NCBI RefSeq assembly: GCF_029227915.1
Contig: NC_079881.1
Location: 13,741,501 to 13,805,500 of the forward strand
Reading direction: 5' to 3'
DNA length: 64,000 nucleotides
DNA from: Hydractinia symbiolongicarpus
Taxonomy: Eukaryota; Cnidaria; Hydrozoa; Anthoathecata; Hydractiniidae
Shown here: positions 24,811 through 41,700 of the stretch, one piece after another
How the letters are laid out: each line of letters begins with the position of its first letter
Numbering within the stretch: the first letter of the stretch is position 1
Program-made: the position numbers and the translations under genes
Notes under the pieces: model-generated
Databases searched by the model: none
What the model saw: the letters and a program-made list of their open reading frames with translations, nothing else
Told to the model about the DNA's origin: nothing

Positions 24811-27800
24811 ATGACATTTTACCGAAATTCAATTTTGATATTTCAATATAGTAATGTCTACTTAAGGAAGGTATTGTTGCACATACAACTTATCAACATT
24901 AAGGAATATGTGAAATGATATTTTAGCCAAATTCAAATTTAATAATTAATTCCTGCATTGTCTACTAAGGATGTCTACTTAAGGATGGCTATTTTGCAAA
25001 AAAGACTGATATGGACTTTAAGAATATTTAAAATGAAATTTTAACCAAATTCAATTTTGACATTTAAACTTTCTTCTGTCTACTTAAGGATGGTGTTTTT
25101 GCATATAAGACTGATATCAACTTTAAGAATGTTTGAAATGAAATTTTAACCGAATTCAATTTCAATATTTAAATTTTTTACTGTCTACTTAACGATGGTA
25201 TTTTCGCACATAAGACTTTCAACATTTAAGGATATTTGAAATGGCATTTTAACGAAATTCAATTTTGATATTTCAATATTGTAATGTCTACTTAAGGAAG
25301 GTATTTTCGTATATAAGACTTTTTTCAACTTTAAGAATATTTGAAATGAAGTTTTAACCCAATTCAGTTTTAATATTTAAAATTTTTACTGTCTACATAA
25401 CGATGGCATTTTCACACATAAGACTTTCAACATTTAAGGATATGTGAAATGACATTTTAACGAAATTCAATTTTGATATTTCAATATTGTAATGTCTACT
25501 TAGGGAAGGTATTTTCGTATATAAGACTTACCTTAACTTTAAGAATATTTTAAATAAAATTTTAAGTCTACTAAAGGAAGATATTTTCGTATATAAGACT
25601 TATTTTAACTTTAAGAATATTTTAAATGAAATTTTAACCAAATTCGATAATTTTTTCACTGTCTACTTAACGTTGGTACTTTCGCACGTAAGACTTTCAA
25701 TATTAAAGAATATGTGAAATGACATTTTAACGAAATTCGATTTTGATACTTCAATATTGTAATGTCTACTTAAGGAAGGTATTTTTGCACATACGACTTA
25801 TCAACATTTAAGAATATGTGAAATGACATTCTAACGAAATTCAATTTTGATATTTCAATAATGTAATGTCTACTTAAGGAAGGTATTTTCGTATATATGA
25901 CTTTTTTTAACTTTAAGAATATTTTAAATGAAATTTTTACCAAATTCGATAATTTTTTCACTGTCTACTTAACGTTGGTACTATCGCACGTAAGACTTTC
26001 AATAATAAAGAATATGTGAAACGCCATTTTAACGAAATTCGATTTTGATAATTCAATATTGTAATGTCTACTTAAGGAAGGTATTTTTGCACATACGACT
26101 TATCAACATTTAGGAATATGTGAAATGACATTCTAACGAAATTCAATTTTGATATTTCAATATTGTAATGTCTACTTAAGGAAGGTATTTTCGTATATAA
26201 GACTTTTTTTAACTTTAAGAATATTTGAAATGAAGTTTTAAACCCAATTCAGTTTTAATATTTAAATTTTGTACTGTCTACTTAACGATGGTATTTTTGC
26301 ACATAAGACTTTCAACATTCAAGGATATGTGAAATGACACTTTAACAAAATTCGACTTTGATATTTCAATATTGTAATGTCTACTTAAGGAAGGTATTTT
26401 TGCACATACGACTTATCAACATTTAAGAATATGTGAAATGACATTCTAACGAAATTCAATTTTGATATTTCAATAATGTAATGTCTACTTAAGGAAGGTA
26501 TTTTCGTATATAAGACTTTTTTTAACTTTAAGAATATTTGAATTGAAGTTTTAACCCAATTCAGTTTTAATATTTAAATTTTTTACTGTCTACTTAACGA
26601 TGGTATTTTTGCACATAAGACTTTCAACATTCAAGGATATGTGAAATGACACTTTAACGAAATTCGACTTTGATATTTCAATATTGTAATGTCTACTTAA
26701 GGAAGGTATTTTTGCACATACGACTTATCAACATTTAAGAATATGTGAAATGACATTCTAACGAAATTCAATTTTGATATTTCAATATTGTAATGTCTAC
26801 TTAAGGAAGGTATTTTCGTATATAAGACTTACTTTACCTTTAAGAATATTTTAAATGAAATTTTAACCAAGTTCGATAATTTTGTTACTGTCTACTTAAT
26901 GATGGTACTTACGCACATAAGACTTTCAATATTAAAGAATATGTGAAATGCCATTTTAACAAAATTCGATTTTGATATTTCAATATTGTAATGTCCACTT
27001 AAGGAAAGTATTTTCGTATATAAGACTTATTTCAACTTTAAGAATATTTGAAATGAAGTTTTAACCCAATTCAGTTCTAATATTTAAATTTTTTACTGTC
27101 TACTTAACGATGGTATTTTCGCACATAAGACTTTCAACATTTAAGGATATTTGAAATGGCATTTTAACGAAATTCAATTTTGATATTTCAATATTGTAAT
27201 GTCCACTTAAGGAAAGTATTTTCGTATATAAGACTTATTTCAACTTTAAGAATATTTGAAATGAAGTTTCAACCCAATTCAGTTTTAATATTTAAAATTT
27301 TTACTGTCTACATAACGATGGTATTTTCACACATAAGACTTTTAATATTTAAGGATATGTGAAATGACATTTTAACGAAATTCAATTTTCATATTTCAAT
27401 ATTGTAATGTCTACTTAAGGAAGGTATTTTCGTATATAAGACTTACTTTAACTTAAAGAATATTTTAAATAAAATTATAAGTCTACTAAAAGAAGATATT
27501 TTCGTATATAAGACTTATTTTAACTTTAAGAATATTTTAAATGAAATTTTTACCAAATTCGATAATTTTTTCACTGTTTACTTAACGTTGGTACTATCGC
27601 ACGTAAGACTTTCAATATTAAAGAATATGTGAAACGCCATTTTAACGAAATTCGATTTTGATATTTCAATATTGTAATGTCTACTTAAGGAAGGTATTTT
27701 TGCACATACGACTTTCAACATTTAAGGATATGTGAAATGGCATTTTAACGAAATTCAATTTTGATATTTCAATATTGTAATGGCTACTTAAGGAAGGTAT

Positions 27801-30800
27801 CTTCGTATATAAGACTTATTTCAACTTTAAGAATATTTTAAATGAAATTTTAACCAAATTCGATAATTTTGTTACTGTCTACTAAACGATGGTACTTTCG
27901 TACGTAAGACTTTCAATACTAAAGAATATGTGAAATGACATTTTAACGAAATTCGATTTTGATATTTCAATATTGTAATGTCTACTTAAGGAAGTTATTT
28001 TTGGACATACGACTTATCAACATTTAAGAATATGTGAAATGACATTCTAACGAAATCCAATTTCGGTATTTCAATTTTGTAATGTCTACTTAAGGAAAGT
28101 ATTTTCGTATATAAGACTTTTTTCAACTTTAAGAATATTTGAAATGAAGTTTTAACCCAATTCAGTTTTCATATTTAAATTTTTTACTGTCTACTTAACG
28201 ATGGTATTTTCGCACATAAGACTTTCAACATTTAAGGATATGTGAAATGACATTTTAACGAAATTCAATTTTGATATTTCAAAATTGTATTGTCTACTTA
28301 AGGAAGGTATTTTCGTATATAAGACTTACTTTAACTTTAAGAATATCTTAAATGAAGTTTTAATCAAATTCGATAATTTTGTTACTGTCTACTAAACGAT
28401 GGTACTTTCGCACGTAAGACTTTCAATATTAAAGAATATGTGAAATGACATTTTAACGAAATTCGATTTTGATATTTCAATATTGTAATGTCTACTTAAG
28501 GAGGGTATTTTTGGACATACAACTTATCAACATTTAAAAATATGTGAATGACATTCCAACAAAATTCAATTTTGATATTTCAATATTGTAATGTCTACTT
28601 AAGGAAAGTATTTTCGTATATAAGACTTACTTTAACTTTAAAAATATTTGAAATGAAATTTTAACCAAATTCGATAATTTTGTTACTGTCTACTAAACGA
28701 TGGTACTTTCGTACGTAAGACTTTCAATATTAAAGAATATGTGAAATGACATTTTAACGAAATTCGATTTTGATACTTCAATATTGTAATGTCTACTTAA
28801 TGAGGGTATTTTTGGACATACGACTTATCAACATTTAAGAATATGTGAAATGACATTCTAACGAAATTCAATTTCGGTATTTCAATATTTTAATGTCTAC
28901 TTAAGGAAAGTATTTTCGTATATAAGACTTACTTTAACTTTAAGAATATTTGAAATTAAATTTTAACCAAATTCGATAATTTTGTTACTGTCTACTAAAC
29001 GATGGTACTTTCGTACGTAAGACTTTCAATATTAAAGAATATGTGAAATGACATCTTAACGAAGTTCGATTTTGATATTTCAATATTGTAATGTCTACTT
29101 AAGGAGGGTATTTTTGGACATACGACTTATCAACATTTAAGAATATGTGAAATGACATTCTAACGAAATTCAATTTTGGTATTTCAATATTGTAATGTCT
29201 ACTTAAGGAAAGTATTTTCGTATATAAGACTTACTTTAACTTGAAGAATATGTTAAATGAAATTTTAATCAAATTCGATAATTTTGTTATTGTCTACTAA
29301 ACGATGGTACTTTCGTACGTAAGACTTTCAATATTAAAAAATATGTGAAATGACATTTCAACGAAATTCGATTTTGATATTTCAATAATGTAATGTTTAC
29401 TTAAGGAGGGTATTTTTGGACATACAACTTATCAACATTTAAGAATATGTGAAATGACATTCCAACGAAATTCAATTTTGATATTTCAATATTGTAATGT
29501 CTACTTAAGGAAAGTATTTTCGTATATAAGACTTTTTTCAACTTTAAGAATATTTGAAATGAAGTTTTAACCCAATTCAGTTTTCATATTTAAATTTTTT
29601 ACTGTCTACTTAACGATGGTATTTTCGCACATAAGACTTTCAACATTTAAGGATATGTGAAATGACATTTTAACGAAATTCAATTTTGATATTTCAAAAT
29701 TGTATTGTCTACTTAAGGAAGGTATTTTCGTATATAAGACTTACTTTAACTTTAAGAATATCTTAAATGAAGTTTTAATCAAATTCGATAATTTTGTTAC
29801 TGTCTACTAAACGATGGTACTTTCGCACGTAAGACTTTCAATATTAAAGAATATGTGAAATGACATTTTAACGAAATTCGATTTTGATATTTCAATATTG
29901 TAATGTCTACTTAAGGAGGGTATTTTTGGACATACAACTTATCAACATTTAAAAATATGTGAATGACATTCCAACAAAATTCAATTTTGATATTTCAATA
30001 TTGTAATGTCTACTTAAGGAAAGTATTTTCGTATATAAGACTTACTTTAACTTTAAAAATATTTGAAATGAAATTTTAACCAAATTCGATAATTTTGTTA
30101 CTGTCTACTAAACGATGGTACTTTCGTACGTAAGACTTTCAATATTAAAGAATATGTGAAATGACATTTTAACGAAATTCGATTTTGATACTTCAATATT
30201 GTAATGTCTACTTAATGAGGGTATTTTTGGACATACGACTTATCAACATTTAAGAATATGTGAAATGACATTCTAACGAAATTCAATTTCGGTATTTCAA
30301 TATTTTAATGTCTACTTAAGGAAAGCATTTTCGTATATAAGACTTACTTTAACTTTAAGAATATTTGAAATGAAATTTTAACCAAATTCGATAATTTTGT
30401 TACTGTCTACTAAACGATGGTACTTTCGTACGTAAGACTTTCAATATTAAAGAATATGTGAAATGACATCTTAACGAAGTTCGATTTTGATATTTCAATA
30501 TTGTAATGTCTACTTAAGGAGGGTATTTTTGGACATACGACTTATCAACATTTAAGAATATGTGAAATGACATTCTAACGAAATTCAATTTTGGTATTTC
30601 AATATTGTAATGTCTACTTAAGGAAAGTATTTTCGTATATAAGACTTACTTTAACTTTAAGAATATGTTAAATGAAATTTTAATCAAATTCGATAATTTT
30701 GTTACTGTCTACTAAACGATGGTACTTTCGTACGTAAGACTTTCAATATTAAAAAATATGTGAAATGACATTTTAACGAAATTCGATTTTGATATTTCAA

Positions 30801-33800
30801 TAATGTAATGTTTACTTAAGGAGGGTATTTTTGGACATACAACTTATCAACATTTAAGAATATGTGAAATGACATTCCAACGAAATTCAATTTTGATATT
30901 TCAATATTGTAATGTCTACTTAAGGAAAGTATTTTCGTATATAAGACTTACTTTAACTTTAAGAATATTTGAAATGAAATTTTAACCAAATTCGATAATT
31001 TTGTTACTGCCTACTAAACGATGGTACTTTCGTACGTAAGACTTTCAATATTAAAGAATATGTGAAATGACATTTTAACGAAATTCGATTTTGATATTAC
31101 AATATTGTAATGTCTACTTAAGGAAGGTATTTTTGGACTTACGACTTATCAACATTTAAGATTATGTGAAATGACATTCTAACGAAATTCAATTTCGGTA
31201 TTTCAATATTGTAATGTCTACTTAAGGAAAGTATTTTCGTATATAAGACTTTTTTCAACTTTAAGATTATTTGAAATGAAGTTTTAACCCAATTGAGTTT
31301 TCATATTTAAATTTTTTACTGTCTACTTAACGATGGTATTTTCGCACATAAGACTTTCAACATTTAAGGATATATGAAATGACATTTTAACGAAATTCAA
31401 TTTTAAAATTTCAAAATTGTATTGTCTACTTAAGGAAGGTATTTTCGTATATAAGACTTACTTTAACTTTAAGAATATTTTAAATGAAATTTTAATCAAA
31501 TTCGATAATTTTGTTACTGTCTACTAAACGATGGTACTTTCGTACGTAAGACTTTCAATATTAAAGAATATGTAAAATGACATTTTAACGAAATTCGATT
31601 TTGATATTTCAATATTGTAATGTCTACTTAAGGAGGGTATTTTTGGACATACAACTTATCAACATTTAAGAATATGTGAAATGACATTCCAACAAAATTC
31701 AATTTTGATATTTCAATATTTTAATGTCTACTTAAGGAAAGTATTTTCGTATATAAGACTTACTTTAACTTTAAGAATATTTGAAATGAAATTTTAACCA
31801 AATTCGATAATTTTGTTACTGTCTACTAAACGATGGTACTTTCGTACGTAGGACTTTCAATATTAAAGAATATGTGAAATGACATTTTAACGAAGTTCGA
31901 TTTTGATATTTCAATATTGTAATGTCTACTTAAGGAAAGTATTTTCGTATATAAGACTTACTTTAACTTTAAGAATATTTTAAATGAAATTTTAACCAAA
32001 TTCGATAATTTTGTTACTCTCTACTAAACGATGGTACTTTCTTACGTAAGACTTTCATTATTAAAGAATATGTGAAATGACATTTTAACGAAATTCGATT
32101 TAGATATTTCAATATTGTAATGTCTACTTAAAGAAGGTATTTTTGCACATACGACTTATCAACATTTAAGAATATGTGAAATGACATTCTAACGAAATTC
32201 AATTTCGGTATTTCAATATTGTAATGTCTACTTAAGGAAAGTATTTTCGTATATAAGACTTTTTTCAACTTTAAGAATATTTGAAATGAAGTTTTAACCC
32301 AATTCAGTTTTCATATTTAAATTTTTTACTGTCTACTTAACGATGGTATTTTCGCACATAAGACTTTCAACATTTAAGGATATGTGAAATAAAATTTTAA
32401 CGAAATTCAATTTTGATATTTCAAAATTGTATTGTCTACGTAAGGAAGGTATTTTCGTATATAAGACTTACTTTAACTTTAAGAATATCTTAAATGTAAT
32501 TTTAATCAAATTCGATAATTTTGTTACTGTCTACTAAACGATGGTACTTTCGTACGTAAGACTTTCAATATTAAAGAATATGTGAAATGACATTTTACCG
32601 AAATTCGATTTTGATATTTCAATATTGTAATGTCTACTTAAGGAAGGTATTTTTGGACATACAACTTATCAACATTTAAGAATATGTGAAATGACATTCC
32701 AACGAAATTCAATTTTGATATTTCAATATTGTAATGTCTACTTAAGGAAAGTATTTTCGTATATAAGACTTACTTTAACTTTAAGAATATTTGAAATGAA
32801 ATTTTAACCAAATTCGATAATTTTGTTACTGCCTACTAAACGATGGTACTTTCGTACGTAAGACTTTCAATATTAAAGAATATGTGAAATGACATTTTAA
32901 CGAAATTCGATTTTGATATTTCAATATTGTAATGTCTACTTAAGGAAGGTATTTTTGGACATACGACTTATCAACATTTAAGAATATGTGAAATGACATT
33001 CTAACGAAATTCAATTTCGGTATTTCAATATTGTAATGTCTACTTAAGGAAAGTATTTTCGTATATAAGACTTTTTTCAACTTTAAGAATATTTGAAATG
33101 AAGTTTTAACCCAATTCAGTTTTCATATTTAAATTTTTTACTGTCTACTTAACGATGGTATTTTCGCACATAAGACTTTCAACATTTAAGGATATGTGAA
33201 ATGACATTTTAACGAAATTCAATTTTAATATTTCAAAATTGTATTGTCTACTTAAGGAAGGTATTTTCGTATATAAGACTTACTTTAACTTTAAGAATAT
33301 TTTAAATGAAGTTTTAACCCAATTCAGTTTTCATATTTAAATTTTTTACTGTCTACTTAACGATGGTATTTTCACACATAAGACTTTCAACATTTAAGGA
33401 TATGTGAAATGACATTTTAACGAAATTCGATTTTGATATTTCAATATTGTAATGTCTACTTAAGGAAGGTATTTTCGTATATAAGACTTACTTTAACTTT
33501 AAGAATATCTTAAATGAAATTTTAATCAAATTCGATAATTTTGTTACTGTCTACTAAACGATGGTACTTTCGTACGTAAGACTTTCAATATTAAAGAATA
33601 TGTGAAATGACATTTTAACGAAATTCGATTTTGATATTTCAATATTGTAATGTCTACTTAAGGAGGGTATTTTTGGACATACAACTTATCAACATTTAAG
33701 AATATGTGAAATGACATTCCAACGAAATTCAATTTTGATATTTCAATATTGTAATGTCTACTTAAGGAAGGTATTTTCGTATATAAGACTTACTTTAACT

Positions 33801-35740
33801 TTAAGAATATTTGAAATAAAATTTTAACCAAATTCGATAATTTTGTTACTGCCTACTAAACGATGGTACTTTCGTACGTAAGACTTTCAATATTAAAGAA
33901 TATGTGAAATGACATTTTAACGAAATTCGATTTTGATATTTCAATATTGTAATGTCTACTTAAGGAAGGTATTTTTGGACATACGACTTATCAACATTTA
34001 AGAATATGTGAAATGACATTCTAACGAAATTCAATTTCGGTATTTCAATATTGTAATGTCTACTTAAGGAAAGTATTTTCGTATATAAGACTTTTTTCAA
34101 CTTTAAGAATATTTGAAATGAAGTTTTAACCCAATTCAGATTTCATATTTAAATTTTTTACTGTCTACTTAACGATGGTATTTTCGCACATAAGACTTTC
34201 AACATTTAAGGATATGTGAAATGAAATTTTAACGAAATTCAATTTTGATATTTCAAAATTGTATTGTCTACGTAAGGAAGGTATTTTCGTATATAAGACT
34301 TACTTTAACTTTAAGAATATCTTAAATGTAATTTTAATCAAATTCGATAATTTTGTTACTGTCTACTAAACGATGGTACTTTCGTACGTAAGACTTTCAA
34401 TATTAAAGAATATGTGAAATGACATTTTACCGAAATTCGATTTTGATATTTCAATATTGTAATGTCTACTTAAGGAAGGTATTTTTGGACATACAACTTA
34501 TCAACATTTAAGAATATGTGAAATGACATTCCAACGAAATTCAATTTTGATATTTCAATATTGTAATGTCTACTTAAGGAAAGTATTTTCGTATATAAGA
34601 CTTACTTTAACTTTAAGAATATTTGAAATGAAATTTTAACCAAATTCGATAATTTTGTTACTGCCTACTAAACGATGGTACTTTCGTACGTAAGACTTTC
34701 AATATTAAAGAATATGTGAAATGACATTTTAACGAAATTCGATTTTGATATTTCAATATTGTAATGTCTACTTAAGGAAGGTATTTTTGGACATACGACT
34801 TATCAACATTTAAGAATATGTGAAATGACATTCTAACGAAATTCAATTTCGGTATTTCAATATTGCAATGTCTACTTAAGGAAAGTATTTTCGTATATAA
34901 GACTTTTTTCAACTTTAAGAATATTTGAAATGAAGTTTTAACCCAATTCAGTTTTCATATTTAAATTTTTTACTGTCTACTTAACGATGGTATTTTCGCA
35001 CATAAGACTTTCAACATTTAAGGATATGTGAAATGACATTTTAACGAAATTCAATTTTAATATTTCAAAATTGTATTGTCTACTTAAGGAAGGTATTTTC
35101 GTATATAAGACTTACTTTAACTTTAAGAATATTTTAAATGAAGTTTTAACCCAATTCAGTTTTCATATTTAAATTTTTTACTGTCTACTTAACGATGGTA
35201 TTTTCACACATAAGACTTTCAACATTTAAGGATATGTGAAATGACATTTTAACGAAATTCGATTTTGATATTTCAATATTGTAATGTCTACTTAAGGAAG
35301 GTATTTTCGTATATAAGACTTACTTTAACTTTAAGAATATCTTAAATGAAATTTTAATCAAATTCGATAATTTTGTTACTGTCTACTAAACGATGGTACT
35401 TTCGTACGTAAGACTTTCAATATTAAAGAATATGTGAAATGACATTTTAACGAAATTCGATTTTGATATTTCAATATTGTAATGTCTACTTAAGGAGGGT
35501 ATTTTTGGACATACAACTTATCAACATTTAAGAATATGTGAAATGACATTCCAACGAAATTCAATTTTGATATTTCAATATTGTAATGTCTACTTAAGGA
35601 AGGTATTTTCGTATATAAGACTTACTTTAACTTTAAGAATATTTGAAATCAAATTTTAACCAAATTCGATAATTTTGTTACTGCCTACTAAACGATGGTA
35701 CTTTCGTACGTAAGACTTTCAATATTAAAGAATATGTGAA
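24811..35740 (+). repeat. 10.93-kb higher-order repeat, copy A
   Basis: Matches 35741-46670 at a constant offset of 10,930 bp, checked at several places (24821/35751, 25770/36700, 27180/38110, 32433/43363). Only scattered single-base differences were seen. The left breakpoint lies inside a monomer near GTGAAATGACATTTTACC. Confidence 0.88.
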
Positions 35741-38700
35741 ATGACATTTTACCGAAATTCAATTTTGATATTTCAATATAGTAATGTCTACTTAAGGAAG
35801 GTATTGTTGCACATACAACTTATCAACATTAAGGAATATGTGAAATGATATTTTAGCCAAATTCAAATTTAATAATTAATTCCTGCATTGTCTACTAAGG
35901 ATGTCTACTTAAGGATGGCTATTTTGCAAAAAAGACTGATATGGACTTTAAGAATATTTAAAATGAAATTTTAACCAAATTCAATTTTGACATTTAAACT
36001 TTCTTCTGTCTACTTAAGGATGGTGTTTTTGCATATAAGACTGATATCAACTTTAAGAATGTTTGAAATGAAATTTTAACCGAATTCAATTTCAATATTT
36101 AAATTTTTTACTGTCTACTTAACGATGGTATTTTCGCACATAAGACTTTCAACATTTAAGGATATTTGAAATGGCATTTTAACGAAATTCAATTTTGATA
36201 TTTCAATATTGTAATGTCTACTTAAGGAAGGTATTTTCGTATATAAGACTTTTTTCAACTTTAAGAATATTTGAAATGAAGTTTTAACCCAATTCAGTTT
36301 TAATATTTAAAATTTTTACTGTCTACATAACGATGGCATTTTCACACATAAGACTTTCAACATTTAAGGATATGTGAAATGACATTTTAACGAAATTCAA
36401 TTTTGATATTTCAATATTGTAATGTCTACTTAGGGAAGGTATTTTCGTATATAAGACTTACCTTAACTTTAAGAATATTTTAAATAAAATTTTAAGTCTA
36501 CTAAAGGAAGATATTTTCGTATATAAGACTTATTTTAACTTTAAGAATATTTTAAATGAAATTTTAACCAAATTCGATAATTTTTTCACTGTCTACTTAA
36601 CGTTGGTACTTTCGCACGTAAGACTTTCAATATTAAAGAATATGTGAAATGACATTTTAACGAAATTCGATTTTGATACTTCAATATTGTAATGTCTACT
36701 TAAGGAAGGTATTTTTGCACATACGACTTATCAACATTTAAGAATATGTGAAATGACATTCTAACGAAATTCAATTTTGATATTTCAATAATGTAATGTC
36801 TACTTAAGGAAGGTATTTTCGTATATATGACTTTTTTTAACTTTAAGAATATTTTAAATGAAATTTTTACCAAATTCGATAATTTTTTCACTGTCTACTT
36901 AACGTTGGTACTATCGCACGTAAGACTTTCAATAATAAAGAATATGTGAAACGCCATTTTAACGAAATTCGATTTTGATAATTCAATATTGTAATGTCTA
37001 CTTAAGGAAGGTATTTTTGCACATACGACTTATCAACATTTAGGAATATGTGAAATGACATTCTAACGAAATTCAATTTTGATATTTCAATATTGTAATG
37101 TCTACTTAAGGAAGGTATTTTCGTATATAAGACTTTTTTTAACTTTAAGAATATTTGAAATGAAGTTTTAAACCCAATTCAGTTTTAATATTTAAATTTT
37201 GTACTGTCTACTTAACGATGGTATTTTTGCACATAAGACTTTCAACATTCAAGGATATGTGAAATGACACTTTAACAAAATTCGACTTTGATATTTCAAT
37301 ATTGTAATGTCTACTTAAGGAAGGTATTTTTGCACATACGACTTATCAACATTTAAGAATATGTGAAATGACATTCTAACGAAATTCAATTTTGATATTT
37401 CAATAATGTAATGTCTACTTAAGGAAGGTATTTTCGTATATAAGACTTTTTTTAACTTTAAGAATATTTGAATTGAAGTTTTAACCCAATTCAGTTTTAA
37501 TATTTAAATTTTTTACTGTCTACTTAACGATGGTATTTTTGCACATAAGACTTTCAACATTCAAGGATATGTGAAATGACACTTTAACGAAATTCGACTT
37601 TGATATTTCAATATTGTAATGTCTACTTAAGGAAGGTATTTTTGCACATACGACTTATCAACATTTAAGAATATGTGAAATGACATTCTAACGAAATTCA
37701 ATTTTGATATTTCAATATTGTAATGTCTACTTAAGGAAGGTATTTTCGTATATAAGACTTACTTTACCTTTAAGAATATTTTAAATGAAATTTTAACCAA
37801 GTTCGATAATTTTGTTACTGTCTACTTAATGATGGTACTTACGCACATAAGACTTTCAATATTAAAGAATATGTGAAATGCCATTTTAACGAAATTCGAT
37901 TTTGATATTTCAATATTGTAATGTCCACTTAAGGAAAGTATTTTCGTATATAAGACTTATTTCAACTTTAAGAATATTTGAAATGAAGTTTTAACCCAAT
38001 TCAGTTCTAATATTTAAATTTTTTACTGTCTACTTAACGATGGTATTTTCGCACATAAGACTTTCAACATTTAAGGATATTTGAAATGGCATTTTAACGA
38101 AATTCAATTTTGATATTTCAATATTGTAATGTCCACTTAAGGAAAGTATTTTCGTATATAAGACTTATTTCAACTTTAAGAATATTTGAAATGAAGTTTC
38201 AACCCAATTCAGTTTTAATATTTAAAATTTTTACTGTCTACATAACGATGGTATTTTCACACATAAGACTTTTAATATTTAAGGATATGTGAAATGACAT
38301 TTTAACGAAATTCAATTTTCATATTTCAATATTGTAATGTCTACTTAAGGAAGGTATTTTCGTATATAAGACTTACTTTAACTTAAAGAATATTTTAAAT
38401 AAAATTATAAGTCTACTAAAAGAAGATATTTTCGTATATAAGACTTATTTTAACTTTAAGAATATTTTAAATGAAATTTTTACCAAATTCGATAATTTTT
38501 TCACTGTTTACTTAACGTTGGTACTATCGCACGTAAGACTTTCAATATTAAAGAATATGTGAAACGCCATTTTAACGAAATTCGATTTTGATATTTCAAT
38601 ATTGTAATGTCTACTTAAGGAAGGTATTTTTGCACATACGACTTTCAACATTTAAGGATATGTGAAATGGCATTTTAACGAAATTCAATTTTGATATTTC

Positions 38701-41700
38701 AATATTGTAATGGCTACTTAAGGAAGGTATCTTCGTATATAAGACTTATTTCAACTTTAAGAATATTTTAAATGAAATTTTAACCAAATTCGATAATTTT
38801 GTTACTGTCTACTAAACGATGGTACTTTCGTACGTAAGACTTTCATTATTAAAGAATATGTGAAATGACATTTTAACGAAATTCGATTTTGATATTTCAA
38901 TATTGTAATGTCTACTTAAGGAAGTTATTTTTGGACATACGACTTATCAACATTTAAGAATATGTGAAATGACATTCTAACGAAATCCAATTTCGGTATT
39001 TCAATTTTGTAATGTCTACTTAAGGAAAGTATTTTCGTATATAAGACTTTTTTCAACTTTACGAATATTTGAAATGAAGTTTTAACCCAATTCAGTTTTC
39101 ATATTTAAATTTTTTACTGTCTACTTAACGATGGTATTTTCGCACATAAGACTTTCAACATTTAAGGATATGTGAAATGACATTTTAACGAAATTCAATT
39201 TTGATATTTCAAAATTGTATTGTCTACTTAAGGAAGGTATTTTCGTATATAAGACTTACTTTAACTTTAAGAATATCTTAAATGAAGTTTTAATCAAATT
39301 CGATAATTTTGTTACTGTCTACTAAACGATGGTACTTTCGCACGTAAGACTTTCAATATTAAAGAATATGTGAAATGACATTTTAACGAAATTCGATTTT
39401 GATATTTCAATATTGTAATGTCTACTTAAGGAGGGTATTTTTGGACATACAACTTATCAACATTTAAAAATATGTGAATGACATTCCAACAAAATTCAAT
39501 TTTGATATTTCAATATTGTAATGTCTACTTAAGGAAAGTATTTTCGTATATAAGACTTACTTTAACTTTAAAAATATTTGAAATGAAATTTTAACCAAAT
39601 TCGATAATTTTGTTACTGTCTACTAAACGATGGTACTTTCGTACGTAAGACTTTCAATATTAAAGAATATGTGAAATGACATTTTAACGAAATTCGATTT
39701 TGATACTTCAATATTGTAATGTCTACTTAATGAGGGTATTTTTGGACATACGACTTATCAACATTTAAGAATATGTGAAATGACATTCTAACGAAATTCA
39801 ATTTCGGTATTTCAATATTTTAATGTCTACTTAAGGAAAGTATTTTCGTATATAAGACTTACTTTAACTTTAAGAATATTTGAAATGAAATTTTAACCAA
39901 ATTCGATAATTTTGTTACTGTCTACTAAACGATGGTACTTTCGTACGTAAGACTTTCAATATTAAAGAATATGTGAAATGACATCTTAACGAAGTTCGAT
40001 TTTGATATTTCAATATTGTAATGTCTACTTAAGGAGGGTATTTTTGGACATACGACTTATCAACATTTAAGAATATGTGAAATGACATTCTAACGAAATT
40101 CAATTTTGGTATTTCAATATTGTAATGTCTACTTAAGGAAAGTATTTTCGTATATAAGACTTACTTTAACTTTAAGAATATGTTAAATGAAATTTTAATC
40201 AAATTCGATAATTTTGTTATTGTCTACTAAACGATGGTACTTTCGTACGTAAGACTTTCAATATTAAAAAATATGTGAAATGACATTTCAACGAAATTCG
40301 ATTTTGATATTTCAATAATGTAATGTTTACTTAAGGAGGGTATTTTTGGACATACAACTTATCAACATTTAAGAATATGTGAAATGACATTCCAACGAAA
40401 TTCAATTTTGATATTTCAATATTGTAATGTCTACTTAAGGAAAGAATTTTCGTATATAAGACTTTTTTCAACTTTAAGAATATTTGAAATGAAGTTTTAA
40501 CCCAATTCAGTTTTCATATTTAAATTTTTTACTGTCTACTTAACGATGGTATTTTCGCACATAAGACTTTCAACATTTAAGGATATGTGAAATGACATTT
40601 TAACGAAATTCAATTTTGATATTTCAAAATTGTATTGTCTACTTAAGGAAGGTATTTTCGTATATAAGACTTACTTTAACTTTAAGAATATCTTAAATGA
40701 AGTTTTAATCAAATTCGATAATTTTGTTACTGTCTACTAAACGATGGTACTTTCGCACGTAAGACTTTCAATATTAAAGAATATGTGAAATGACATTTTA
40801 ACGAAATTCGATTTTGATATTTCAATATTGTAATGTCTACTTAAGGAGGGTATTTTTGGACATACAACTTATCAACATTTAAAAATATGTGAATGACATT
40901 CCAACAAAATTCAATTTTGATATTTCAATATTGTAATGTCTACTTAAGGAAAGTATTTTCGTATATAAGACTTACTTTAACTTTAAAAATATTTGAAATG
41001 AAATTTTAACCAAATTCGATAATTTTGTTACTGTCTACTAAACGATGGTACTTTCGTACGTAAGACTTTCAATATTAAAGAATATGTGAAATGACATTTT
41101 AACGAAATTCGATTTTGATACTTCAATATTGTAATGTCTACTTAATGAGGGTATTTTTGGACATACGACTTATCAACATTTAAGAATATGTGAAATGACA
41201 TTCTAACGAAATTCAATTTCGGTATTTCAATATTTTAATGTCTACTTAAGGAAAGCATTTTCGTATATAAGACTTACTTTAACTTTAAGAATATTTGAAA
41301 TGAAATTTTAACCAAATTCGATAATTTTGTTACTGTCTACTAAACGATGGTACTTTCGTACGTAAGACTTTCAATATTAAAGAATATGTGAAATGACATC
41401 TTAACGAAGTTCGATTTTGATATTTCAATATTGTAATGTCTACTTAAGGAGGGTATTTTTGGACATACGACTTATCAACATTTAAGAATATGTGAAATGA
41501 CATTCTAACGAAATTCAATTTTGGTATTTCAATATTGTAATGTCTACTTAAGGAAAGTATTTTCGTATATAAGACTTACTTTAACTTTAAGAATATGTTA
41601 AATGAAATTTTAATCAAATTCGATAATTTTGTTACTGTCTACTAAACGATGGTACTTTCGTACGTAAGACTTTCAATATTAAAAAATATGTGAAATGACA

